From positions 1,227,639-1,291,638 of the forward strand of contig NZ_SWJG01000001.1 in assembly GCF_005870035.1 (NCBI RefSeq): a stretch of 64,000 nucleotides of DNA, given 5' to 3'. The notes beneath the pieces are model-generated. The model was not told the DNA's origin, made no database searches, and was given only the letters and a program-made list of their open reading frames with translations. The stretch comes from Spirosoma lacussanchae. Its GTDB lineage: Bacteria > Bacteroidota > Bacteroidia > Cytophagales > Spirosomataceae. The translations under genes and the position numbers were made by a program. Of this stretch, positions 28,309-36,214 are shown piece by piece (position 1 is the first letter of the stretch; each line of letters begins with the position of its first letter).

Positions 28309-29031
28309 ATGTGTACCGCCACGTATCTACCCCTTACCACCAACGGCTTCATCCTGACTCACAGCCGGGACGAGAAAGCGATTCGTCCGGCCGCGCGTCC
28401 ACCCAAAGCGTTTTCGATTGGCAACCAGGCCGTAACCTTCCCACAGGACCCGCAGAGCCAGGGCACCTGGATTGCCAGTTCAGCCCGCACTACGGTCTGC
28501 CTGCTCAACGGGGCTTTCGTGCCGCACCAGGTGCAGCCGGCCTATAAGCACAGTCGGGGGCTGGTCATTCCGCACTTCTTCACTTATCCGTCCACCGACG
28601 CGTTCTCGGCCGCCTACGACTTTGGCCACATCGAACCGTTTACCCTGCTGCTTGCCGAAGCAGAGCGCCTGACCGAACTCCGCTGGACTGGACAGCGGCT
28701 GTTCACGCACGAGAAAGACCCCAACCGCGCCCACATCTGGTCGTCGGTGACCCTCTACACGCCCAACATGATTACCAAACGCGAAGGCTGGTTTGAAAAC
28801 TGGCGACAGCAACACCCTAGCCCGACGGTTGATGACATCCGGTACTTTCACCAGTCGGCCGGCGATGGTGATGCCGAAACCAGTATTCGTATGAATCGGC
28901 AGCATACGTTGCTAACCATCAGCCTGACGAGCATCGTGCAGCAGGACGGGGAAACCGAGTTTATCTACGAAGATTTTACGCAGTCTACGTTCAGCCAGCA
29001 AACCATCCGACCCGCTTATGCAATCGCTTAG
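28309..29031 (+). CDS. NRDE-family (TANGO2-like) protein
   Basis: The 240-residue protein starts MCTATYL, matching the MC N-terminus of the NRDE/TANGO2 family, and carries the signature as HSRDE at 18-22 (Ser for the usual Asn). Later blocks GTWIASSARTTVCLLNG (about 52-68) fit the family. TANGO2 homologues have been linked to haem trafficking and to CoA/lipid metabolism; the N-terminal Cys may act like an Ntn nucleophile, which is unproven. Its end overlaps the ATP-grasp gene by 14 nt, so the two are co-translated. There is no signal peptide. Confidence 0.85.
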   Translation: MCTATYLPLTTNGFILTHSRDEKAIRPAARPPKAFSIGNQAVTFPQDPQSQGTWIASSARTTVCLLNGAFVPHQVQPAYKHSRGLVIPHFFTYPSTDAFSAAYDFGHIEPFTLLLAEAERLTELRWTGQRLFTHEKDPNRAHIWSSVTLYTPNMITKREGWFENWRQQHPSPTVDDIRYFHQSAGDGDAETSIRMNRQHTLLTISLTSIVQQDGETEFIYEDFTQSTFSQQTIRPAYAIA

Positions 29032-30127
29032 TTCACTCGACCAACGCTCCGGGGTGTCTACCCCGCTCGGGCACACGTTATCGGCCCGGTTAACCCGGCT
29101 GCGGCTTTCTACCCCGTTTTTTATCCGCCTGCGGTCGTGGGAGTACTGGCCGTTTGCGGTGGTGTACTTCCCGGTATTCATCTACCACGTCTGGCTGTCG
29201 ATCAGGGCCCGGTCGCTGTTTTTCTTCTCGGCCGCCAACCCATCCATCGAAACGGGTGGGCTGCTGGGTGAGTCGAAGGCCGGTATTCTGGACCGTATCA
29301 GCGACGAATTCAAGCCGAAGACGCTGTTCGTTGCGGCCTCATCTCAGCTCGATACCATTTTTACGCAGATGGCCGATCAGGGCCTGACCTACCCCTTAAT
29401 TGCCAAACCCAACGTCGGCGAACGCGGCTGGCGGGTCGAGACGATCGAGGACTGGGAGAGCCTGGTCAACTACAGCCAGAGCAGCCCCGGCGATTTTCTG
29501 ATTCAGGAATATGTCGACGAACCACTCGAACTGGGGGTGTTTTACTACCGGTTTCCCGGGCAGGTACAAGGGGTGATTTCGTCGATTGTTCAGAAAGAAT
29601 TCCTGACCATTCGGGGAAACGGACGCGACTGCATCGAAGCTCTCATCCGGCAGAACGAGCGGGCCATTCTGCAGCTACCCGCCCTGACGGCCCGCTACGG
29701 CAACCGTTTTCATGAGATACCGGCCCCGGGCGAAACAATGACGTTAGTGTCTATCGGCAACCATAGCAAAGGCACCAAATTTCTGGATGCCAACCACCTC
29801 ATCACGCCTGAGCTAACCCGCGTGTTCGACCGCATCAGCCAGCCCATTGAGGGGTTCTACTACGGCCGTTACGATCTGCGCTGCCGGACCGTGGCTGATC
29901 TGTACGCCGGTCGGCACATCCGGATTCTGGAGCTGAACGGGGCGGGTGCCGAACCCGCACACGTCTACCAGCCCGGCTTTTCGCTGTGGGAGGCCTACCG
30001 GGTGCTGTTTCATCACTGGCGCGTGCTGTATGACATCAGCCGCGAAAACCACCGGCGGGGTGTTGCCTACATGACCCTTCGCGAAGCCGTCGGCATCTGG
30101 AAACGGATTCAGCGCGATAAACAATAA
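29018..30127 (+). CDS. ATP-grasp ligase of unknown substrate
   Basis: The 369-residue protein starts with a basic, partly hydrophobic region (about 30-65, FAVVYFPVFIYHVWLSI, a likely membrane-associating helix). An ATP-grasp fold follows: YPLIAKPNVGERGWRV (nucleotide Lys and Gly loop), FLIQEYVDEPLELGVFYYR (hinge) and GRYDLRCR ... ILELNGAGAEP (metal-binding Glu/Asn). It resembles the D-Ala-D-Ala ligase-like group but is not Ddl itself. It likely forms an amide or thioester-type bond from a carboxylate and ATP. It is the second gene of a four-gene operon with TANGO2-like, CoaB-domain and MsrB genes. Confidence 0.8.
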   Translation: MQSLSSLDQRSGVSTPLGHTLSARLTRLRLSTPFFIRLRSWEYWPFAVVYFPVFIYHVWLSIRARSLFFFSAANPSIETGGLLGESKAGILDRISDEFKPKTLFVAASSQLDTIFTQMADQGLTYPLIAKPNVGERGWRVETIEDWESLVNYSQSSPGDFLIQEYVDEPLELGVFYYRFPGQVQGVISSIVQKEFLTIRGNGRDCIEALIRQNERAILQLPALTARYGNRFHEIPAPGETMTLVSIGNHSKGTKFLDANHLITPELTRVFDRISQPIEGFYYGRYDLRCRTVADLYAGRHIRILELNGAGAEPAHVYQPGFSLWEAYRVLFHHWRVLYDISRENHRRGVAYMTLREAVGIWKRIQRDKQ

Positions 30128-30179
30128 GCACCTGGCCTCACGGGCCTGGCCCAATCAAACACCTGTAATCAACCAACGA

Positions 30180-30875
30180 ATGAACTCTTTATTTGCACCC
30201 ATCAACACAAGCCTGAGCGGCCTGAACGTCCTGCTCACGGCCGGACCTACCCAGGAATCTATCGATCCGGTCCGGTACATCAGTAATCATTCGACGGGTA
30301 AAATGGGGTACGCCCTCGCCGACGTGCTGGCCGAACGCGGTGCCAGCGTGACGCTCGTAAGCGGTCCTACCCACCTGACCGTCGAGTACCCAACAATCCG
30401 GGTGGTGCACGTTCGCTCGGCGGCCCAGATGTACGCAGCCTGTCTGGACCATTTCCCAACGGCAGCCATCACGGTACTGGCTGCGGCCGTGGCCGACTAC
30501 ACGCCTAAAGTAGTAGCCGACCGAAAAATCAAGAAGAAAGAGCCCGACTTCAGCCTGGAGCTTGTCCGAACCGTCGACATTGCGGCCAGCCTGGGCGCCC
30601 GGAAGCGCGACGATCAATTTATGGTTGGTTTTGCGCTGGAGACCGACAACGAGCTGGCTAACGCCCGGGCCAAACTGGTTCGCAAAAACCTCGACCTGAT
30701 TGTGCTCAATTCGCTCAGGGACGCCGGAGCTGCCTTTGGCCACGACACCAACCAGGTAACCCTTATTCACCGCAACGGCGCTATTCACCGCTTCGGGCTG
30801 AAGTCCAAGCGAGCCGTGGCGCACGACATTGCCGACCAGGTAAGCGCGGTGTTACCCGTTTCGGTATTGTATTAA
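30180..30875 (+). CDS. Stand-alone CoaB-domain protein (phosphopantothenoylcysteine synthetase-like)
   Basis: The 231-residue protein matches the CoaB half of CoaBC: VLLTAGPTQESIDPVRYISNHSTGKMG, TLVSGPTHL, AAAVADYTPKVVADRKIKKKE and VGFALETDN, with ARAKLVRKNLDLIVLN. The CoaC flavoprotein half (decarboxylase) is absent and the start is well placed at the CoaB domain. CoaB joins 4'-phosphopantothenate with cysteine in CoA synthesis. Bacteria usually fuse CoaB and CoaC, so this is either a split enzyme or a paralogue with a new substrate. It lies 52 nt after the ATP-grasp gene and 23 nt before the MsrB gene. Confidence 0.85.
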   Translation: MNSLFAPINTSLSGLNVLLTAGPTQESIDPVRYISNHSTGKMGYALADVLAERGASVTLVSGPTHLTVEYPTIRVVHVRSAAQMYAACLDHFPTAAITVLAAAVADYTPKVVADRKIKKKEPDFSLELVRTVDIAASLGARKRDDQFMVGFALETDNELANARAKLVRKNLDLIVLNSLRDAGAAFGHDTNQVTLIHRNGAIHRFGLKSKRAVAHDIADQVSAVLPVSVLY

Positions 30876-30898
30876 GTCCATAAACAAACCCAGACACC

Positions 30899-31408
30899 AT
30901 GAATCGACAAACCATAGCCAAACGCACAGGCGGACTGTTCCTGATCGGTTTTATCGGGCTGCTGGCATCTGCTTTTGGGCCTGTAACGTATACCTTATTC
31001 GATGGTAAACCGCCCCGGCGGTACGAAAAGACCGAGGCTGAGTGGCAGAAGATACTGACGCCCGCTCAGTTCGCCGTCATGCGCAAACACGGAACCGAAC
31101 GCGCCTTTACGAGCGCGCTGGCTAGTAACCATGCGCATGGCGTGTATCGCTGCGCGGGTTGCCACGAGCCGCTCTTTAGCTCCGACACCAAATTTGAGTC
31201 AGGAACCGGCTGGCCCAGTTTCTACAAACCGATCAGTAAATCCATCGTGAAAGACGTAAGCGACACCAGCTACGGCATGGTTCGGACCGAAGTGCAATGC
31301 GCCGTGTGCGATGCTCACCTGGGTCATGTTTTTGACGACGGTCCGGCGCCAACCGGTCTGCGGTACTGCATAAACGGGGTGGCGCTGGAATTTATCAAAA
31401 AACCATAA
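30899..31408 (+). CDS. msrB: Exported methionine-R-sulfoxide reductase B (first of two)
   Basis: The 169-residue protein has an N-terminal anchor ([16 protein letters not shown]) and an MsrB domain: CAGCHEPLF and [12 protein letters not shown] supply the structural zinc cysteines, [10 protein letters not shown] is the substrate block, and RYCINGVAL holds the catalytic Cys. It reduces methionine R-sulfoxide, here probably in periplasmic proteins. A second exported MsrB is encoded at 61069-61581. It closes the NRDE-ATP-grasp-CoaB operon. The 330-nt gap that follows contains a perfect palindrome. Confidence 0.93.
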   Translation: MNRQTIAKRTGGLFLIGFIGLLASAFGPVTYTLFDGKPPRRYEKTEAEWQKILTPAQFAVMRKHGTERAFTSALASNHAHGVYRCAGCHEPLFSSDTKFESGTGWPSFYKPISKSIVKDVSDTSYGMVRTEVQCAVCDAHLGHVFDDGPAPTGLRYCINGVALEFIKKP

Positions 31409-31469
31409 ACGGTTTATACCTGGGCAAGCCGTCGAGTTCGGGGCCGCACCGGCGCTTTCGGCGGGCTAG

Positions 31470-31622
31470 TGGCGCGACGGGCCGGACTGGCGGGGGGCGC
31501 TGTTGCCTGTTTCTGATGCCGCCGATACCGCCCATATTGCGCAGTTTTTTCAGGAGAGCTACAGCTGGCTTGCAGAAACAGGACTGCCGGATTGGATCAG
31601 CAGCGTCGATAATAGGAGGTAA
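31470..31622 (+). other. Open frame without a start, possible gene remnant
   Basis: Between the convergent MsrB and epimerase genes, an open frame reads DTAHIAQFFQESYSWLAETG then LPDWISSVD before a TAA at 31620. The composition is protein-like but there is no ATG and no family I recognise. It may be the C-terminal relic of a gene or chance. Confidence 0.2.
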
Positions 31623-31630
31623 TTGGTCGT

Positions 31631-31684
31631 TATAATCAGAGAAGGCCCTGGGCGTGATCACGCCCAGGGCCTTCTCTGATTATA
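31631..31684. repeat. 54-nt perfect palindrome between convergent genes
   Basis: The 27-base arm starting TATAATCAGAGAAGGCCC is repeated as its exact reverse complement with no spacer, centred on GTGATCAC. There is no adjacent T-run, so it is not a classical terminator, although its place between the convergent MsrB and epimerase genes fits bidirectional termination or transcript protection. Confidence 0.85.
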
Positions 31685-31737
31685 GTGTGCTGGTCTGAGC
31701 CAGCTGCTATACTGCCTAAATAGTAATAGCCGAAGGC

Positions 31738-32799
31738 TTAGCGCAGAATGGGTTCCAGGGCGGCCCGGTTTTCGTTGAGCCAGTCGTGGATGTCGGTGAC
31801 AATCTCGCGGATGCCTAATTCGGGCTTCCAGCCGGTCAGGTTCGTCACTTTGGTGTTGTCGGTGATGTAAAGCCGGATATCGGCGGCCCGGTTTTCGGTT
31901 ACGGCGTTGATGGGAATGGTTTTGCCCGTCACCTCCTGACAAATCGCTGTCAGCTCCTGCAGGGAAGCCGAGCTTTCGTTGCTGCCGCCCGCGTTCAATA
32001 TTTCGCCATTGACGGCGTCGAGGTTGTGCAGCTCCCAGTCCACCAGTCGGTAAAGATCGGCTATGTGCAGCATGTCGCGGGTTTGTTTGCCAGTGCCACC
32101 GTACCCTATATACGCCAGCTGCTGTTCGAAGTAGTGTTTGGCAATCCAGAGCACCATCACGCCCTGGTCGACCTTGCCCATCTGCCACGGACCGGTGATG
32201 ACGCCACAGCGGTTAATGACGGTTTTCAGCCCGTAAAACTCGTTGTACTCCTGAATGAGCAGTTCCGAAGCCAGCTTGGTTGTTCCGTAGAGTGAGCGCG
32301 CCCCGTCGAGCGGGAAGTTCTCGGCAATCCCTTTCGACGAAACGCCCGGAACCGGCTGATCGTCGGTCAGTACGAAGCGGGTTTCGGCTTCGGCAAAGTT
32401 TAAGGTTTCGATCGTTTTGATCGGATATACGCGGCTTGTCGACAGAAATATGAAACTGGCTTTATGTTTGAGCGCGTAGTTGAGGCAATTGACCGTACCG
32501 AACAGGTTGGTATTGATGAGGTAGTCGGGCGTACCGTCGAGGCCGGCCAGTACACTTGGCTCGGCTGATGCTTCAATGACCGCATCAACAGCGGGCAGGG
32601 CGTCGAAATCCTCTTTGTTGCGAATGTCGCCGTGTAAAAACTCGATACCAGCCGCTTTCAACCGCGCCAGACTCAGCTCGGAGCCGCGTCGTTTGAGGTT
32701 GTCGAGGGCAAAAATCTGGTAATTGGGGTAGTTCTTTTTTAGCGAGATGGCGATCGAGGAGCCAACGAAACCGGCCCCGCCGGTGATGAGAAGTTTCAT
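31738..32799 (-). CDS. NAD-dependent epimerase/dehydratase, CDP-paratose 2-epimerase-like
   Basis: The 353-residue extended short-chain dehydrogenase begins LLITGGAGFVGSSIAISL (NAD loop) and has YGTTK with the catalytic Tyr and Lys. The blocks DNLKRRGSELSLARL and the C-terminal YIGYGGTGKQTRDMLHI are the features that bring it near CDP-paratose 2-epimerase (RfbE/TyvE). It probably makes a sugar nucleotide for envelope glycans; the exact substrate is unknown. It follows the Kup gene by 84 nt, with a long inverted repeat between. Confidence 0.85.
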   Translation of the reverse strand: MKLLITGGAGFVGSSIAISLKKNYPNYQIFALDNLKRRGSELSLARLKAAGIEFLHGDIRNKEDFDALPAVDAVIEASAEPSVLAGLDGTPDYLINTNLFGTVNCLNYALKHKASFIFLSTSRVYPIKTIETLNFAEAETRFVLTDDQPVPGVSSKGIAENFPLDGARSLYGTTKLASELLIQEYNEFYGLKTVINRCGVITGPWQMGKVDQGVMVLWIAKHYFEQQLAYIGYGGTGKQTRDMLHIADLYRLVDWELHNLDAVNGEILNAGGSNESSASLQELTAICQEVTGKTIPINAVTENRAADIRLYITDNTKVTNLTGWKPELGIREIVTDIHDWLNENRAALEPILR

Positions 32800-32818
32800 A
32801 AAATTGACTAAAATGATA

Positions 32819-32870
32819 GGGTGGAAGGGTGAACGAGCGGTTCGTACGGGGCTCGTTCACCCTTCCACCC
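32819..32870 (-). terminator. Long inverted repeat between kup and the epimerase gene
   Basis: A perfect 20-bp stem (32819-32838 with 32851-32870; arm starts GGGTGGAAGGGTGAACGAGC) encloses a 12-nt loop. There is no U-run. It probably ends or attenuates kup transcription before the epimerase. Confidence 0.7.
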
Positions 32871-32883
32871 AGTCGTTCTGTAG

Positions 32884-34827
32884 TTAGGATGCAATGCGTT
32901 TGAGTTTCACGTTTTCGACCGGGCGAATAACGAGGGGCACTTTTTCTACCTTGACCGAGCTGCTGTCCAGACCAAACCAGCGGTCTTCGGGCGTGGTGAA
33001 GCCCTTGATGGTGAAGTAGATGTTCATGATCAGTCGTTCGCGGGCGGGTAGTTCATTTTCGAACGACAGGAATTTCTCGAGAACAACGAACCGGAAATCG
33101 CCGATCACGTTCTGCCGGCTGAGTGATTCGTAGCGGCTGGTGATATCCACTTCCTTATTTTTTACCATGTCTTCAATTACCTTCCTAAAGAACAGATTGA
33201 TCCGCTGCTCGACCCGAAATCCGAGTTTAAAGGTAATTTTATAGGCGTCGTCGGGAGCGATCGTGTTCACCTTGTACTCCATTGTATACGGATCGTCCGT
33301 CGTATCAACGTGCACGAACCAGTAGATATCGGCCCGTTTCGGCCGCTTCTGGAAAATGGAGTAAATGATTTTCGACTCGATCTCCGACTGGCGGGCCGCG
33401 TTGCTCATGAAGACCAGGTGGGTGGCATATTTAGGGATACTGATGTCGCGGCTCAGTTCCTTAATGGCCTGAATGTACTGGTCGATACGCACATACTCCG
33501 TCAGGCGAAGTTTGATCTGGAACGCCTGCAGCCAGATGTACATCACACTGGCGATCGAAGCACCAATGAATACCGATACCCAGCCGCCGTGCGGGAATTT
33601 GATCAGGTTGGCAATCAGGAACGACCCCTCAATACCCAGATAAACCGTTAAAAAAAGCACTACTCCCCACGCCTGGTATTTGTGCGTATACAGATAGTAG
33701 GTCATCAGCAGGGTTGTCATCAGCATGGTCAGCGTGATGGCCAGTCCATAGGCGGCTTCCATGTTGCTCGACTCCCGGAAGTACAGAACGACGCCCACAC
33801 AACCCGCCCAGAGCAATAAATTGACACTAGGTACGTACAACTGCCCTTTCTGAACGCTGGGGTAGCGCAGCCGTACCTTGGGCCAGAAGTTGAGCCGGAT
33901 GGCTTCGCTGATCAGCGTAAACGAACCACTAATCAGGGCCTGGCTGGCAATAACAGTGGCCATCGTGGCAATCCCAATGCCAATTGTCAGGAACCAGCCG
34001 GGCATCACCTGGTAAAAGGGAATGCGCTCGGAGAGCTTCTGCCCTTCGATGCTCAGCAGCCACGCTCCCTGACCGAAGTAGTTCAGAAGAAGGGCCGTTT
34101 TGACGAACACCCAGCTCACCCGAATGTTGGAGCGGCCGCAGTGGCCCATGTCCGAATAGAGCGCTTCGGCGCCGGTAGTACAGAGGAATACCGACCCCAG
34201 TAACCAGAATCCGTCGGGGTATTGGGTCAGCAGCCACCAGGCGTAGTAGGGGTTGAGGGCAATCAGAATCCCCGGCGCCTGTATCAGCTGAGCAATACCC
34301 AGCACGGCCAGCATCGAAAACCAGATCAGCATGATCGGGCCGAAGGTCGTACCGACCACACTGGTGCCGAAAGCCTGAATCAGGAACAATATTGTCAGAA
34401 TCGCAATAACGATCGGAATGGTTTCTATATTGGGGTAGAGCTGCCGCAGGCCTTCGATGGCAGAAGATACGGAGATGGGCGGGGTAATGATCCCATCGGC
34501 GAGCAGGGCCGATCCACCAATGATAGCCGGTAAGGTAAGCCAGCGGGCATGCCGGCGAACCAGCGCATATAGCGCAAAGATGCCACCCTCACCCCGGTTG
34601 TCGGCCCTCAGGATCAGGATTACATACTTGACGGTGGTTTGCAGGGTAAGTGTCCAGAAAATACAGGATAAAGCACCGTATATAACATCAGCCCGGATAA
34701 CATTATCGGCGCCGATAATAGCCCGAAGCGTATACAGGGGCGAGGTGCCAATGTCGCCATAAATGATACCCATCGCCACCAGTAGACCGGCGGCAGTTAC
34801 GGTGTCTGAATGCTTCTTATCTTCCAT
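32884..34827 (-). CDS. kup: Kup-type potassium uptake protein
   Basis: The 647-residue protein has about twelve transmembrane segments and the Kup N-terminal signature GIIYGDIGTSPLYTLR (20-35), with the conserved pattern DNRGEGGIFALYALVRR. The C-terminal cytoplasmic domain follows the last helix. It imports K+ together with H+ in the inner membrane. A perfect -7 box (TATCTTTG, minus strand 34873-34880) gives a leader of about 40 nt. Transcription may continue into the epimerase past a hairpin. Confidence 0.95.
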   Translation of the reverse strand: MEDKKHSDTVTAAGLLVAMGIIYGDIGTSPLYTLRAIIGADNVIRADVIYGALSCIFWTLTLQTTVKYVILILRADNRGEGGIFALYALVRRHARWLTLPAIIGGSALLADGIITPPISVSSAIEGLRQLYPNIETIPIVIAILTILFLIQAFGTSVVGTTFGPIMLIWFSMLAVLGIAQLIQAPGILIALNPYYAWWLLTQYPDGFWLLGSVFLCTTGAEALYSDMGHCGRSNIRVSWVFVKTALLLNYFGQGAWLLSIEGQKLSERIPFYQVMPGWFLTIGIGIATMATVIASQALISGSFTLISEAIRLNFWPKVRLRYPSVQKGQLYVPSVNLLLWAGCVGVVLYFRESSNMEAAYGLAITLTMLMTTLLMTYYLYTHKYQAWGVVLFLTVYLGIEGSFLIANLIKFPHGGWVSVFIGASIASVMYIWLQAFQIKLRLTEYVRIDQYIQAIKELSRDISIPKYATHLVFMSNAARQSEIESKIIYSIFQKRPKRADIYWFVHVDTTDDPYTMEYKVNTIAPDDAYKITFKLGFRVEQRINLFFRKVIEDMVKNKEVDITSRYESLSRQNVIGDFRFVVLEKFLSFENELPARERLIMNIYFTIKGFTTPEDRWFGLDSSSVKVEKVPLVIRPVENVKLKRIAS

Positions 34828-34872
34828 AAAACAGGCTTACGCCTTTCATTACAAGAACGGAATAAAACGGGG

Positions 34873-34880
34873 CAAAGATA
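34873..34880 (-). promoter_or_regulatory. -7 box TATCTTTG for kup
   Basis: The minus strand reads TATCTTTG, an exact Bacteroidota -7 match 46 nt before the kup ATG. No clear TTG is found at -33. Confidence 0.6.
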
Positions 34881-35024
34881 GCCGATGTTTAGATTGATTG
34901 ACGTTGGGCCGAACTGAAAGTTACCCGCAGAGGGAGACGATTAAACTACCGTTGCCTAGGTTTGTCGGGCAGATGATATAATTTACAGATTTACATCGTT
35001 GATTTGTGGCCTTTATTTGTTCAC

Positions 35025-35747
35025 ATGCCTGTTTTCCCGTTGTCAACAGCCGTTTTATTGTTCTCGCGCCCGACATCCTGGACGGCTGCTGGCAAGAAGC
35101 TGGCCGGAAGCCGTGTAGCTCGTAACCAGCGGCTGTGGGAACGGATGACAAAGCTGACCGGGGCCAAGATACAGGCGGCTGGCCTGGTGTGCGTTCGATC
35201 GGGTACCCTGCTTACCCCAGGCGACTACACCCGTCCGTTCGGAGAGCAGCTTCAGCTGGCTATATCAAGAACGCTGGCCAGGGGCTATAACCAGCTTATC
35301 GTCGTGGGCGACGACTGCCCCGATCTGCGGGTGAGTGATCTGCTGACGGCTGCCACGCGGCTACAGCAGGAGCAATTACCGGTTGGGTACGACCGGCGCG
35401 GGGGTATCTACCTGATGGGGGTTGACCAACGGTTTCTGAGCCCGGATGCATCCGAAGGCTTTAGTGCGCTGCCGTGGCAAAACGAAGGGCTGGCGTCGGC
35501 GCTGACTCATTTCCTGGCCGACCGCTTCGGTCCCGTAGCCGAATTGACTGCCGTCTGGCGGGACTGGAATGAGCGGGCCGATGTTCATGTTGGGCAGTGG
35601 CTGTCCGGCTCATTCGCTTATTTAGCGAGGTTAATCTGGACATTGCTGGTAACAATCCGAACCCATTATTTCCTTCCGACCCGGTATGTAACCACAGGCC
35701 GTCTGGTACAGGGTGCTTTGCGGGCTCCACCGGCTTTTGAGCGCTGA
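35025..35747 (+). CDS. DUF2064-family (TIGR04282-like) protein
   Basis: The 240-residue protein resembles the DUF2064 nucleotidyl/glycosyltransferase-like family, with FSRPTS at the start, a GDDCPDL motif (normally GTDCPxL) at the metal site and WQNEGLASALTH later. It ends in a hydrophobic segment (YLARLIWTLLVTIRTHYFL), so it may attach to the membrane. Function in sugar transfer is inferred for the family. The start at 35025 is the first Met of the recognisable domain; a longer start at 35004 is possible. Confidence 0.75.
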   Translation: MPVFPLSTAVLLFSRPTSWTAAGKKLAGSRVARNQRLWERMTKLTGAKIQAAGLVCVRSGTLLTPGDYTRPFGEQLQLAISRTLARGYNQLIVVGDDCPDLRVSDLLTAATRLQQEQLPVGYDRRGGIYLMGVDQRFLSPDASEGFSALPWQNEGLASALTHFLADRFGPVAELTAVWRDWNERADVHVGQWLSGSFAYLARLIWTLLVTIRTHYFLPTRYVTTGRLVQGALRAPPAFER

Positions 35748-35880
35748 CAACTCCTCATACATCCCGATAATACCAGATGAGCAGCAGGCTTTGCGTCAGC
35801 TACTATCTCTGTCTTTTTCGGCCCTTGCCAGCTGAAACATTTGGTGCCTCCCCGATATTATATCATTATACACCGTATGG

Positions 35881-36031
35881 AATGAGATAAATCAAAGATG
35901 GGCGGGGAGCGTAAGCCGGGTTTGCGGCACGGGCAGACCGGAACCTCAGCGCCTGAGAAAATTATAGAGTCGTACCGATGACTCTGAACGCACGAACTCG
36001 TCTGATAAGACCCGACTGAAACGGTCTTTTT
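35881..36031 (+). ncRNA. Candidate structured RNA ahead of a terminator
   Basis: The 468-nt space after the DUF2064 gene has no credible ORF. It contains small perfect hairpins CTCAG-CGC-CTGAG (35945-35957) and AGAGTC-N8-GACTCT (35966-35985), then a terminator-like AAGACC-N10-GGTCTT plus U-run (36007-36031). A second terminator on the same strand follows at 36166. This could be a small RNA or simply a long 3' UTR; no family is recognised. Confidence 0.25.
36007..36031 (+). terminator. Weak plus-strand terminator
   Basis: AAGACC pairs with GGTCTT and is followed by a short U-run. The stem is only six base pairs. Confidence 0.5.
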
Positions 36032-36165
36032 GATTCAGCTGTTAAATCGGGAGAAGAAAGTCGGGATTGCTTTAGTCTACTGAAATCGAAGAGATAATTT
36101 TTAACGTAGGTATAGTTTAGTGCCAATCATGCCTACCAGGATTTGTTTAATTAGGTGTGTTTAGC

Positions 36166-36200
36166 AGACGGCCCGCTCATTGAGTGGGCCGTCTCTTTTT
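36166..36200 (+). terminator. Strong plus-strand terminator without an adjacent plus-strand gene
   Basis: AGACGGCCCGCTCA pairs with TGAGTGGGCCGTCT (one G-T wobble) followed by CTTTTT. The U-run lies only on the plus strand, yet the next gene is on the minus strand and the nearest plus-strand gene ended 418 nt earlier. This supports an RNA between 35750 and 36200. Confidence 0.85.
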
Positions 36201-36214
36201 ATGAGTCTGGCCAA

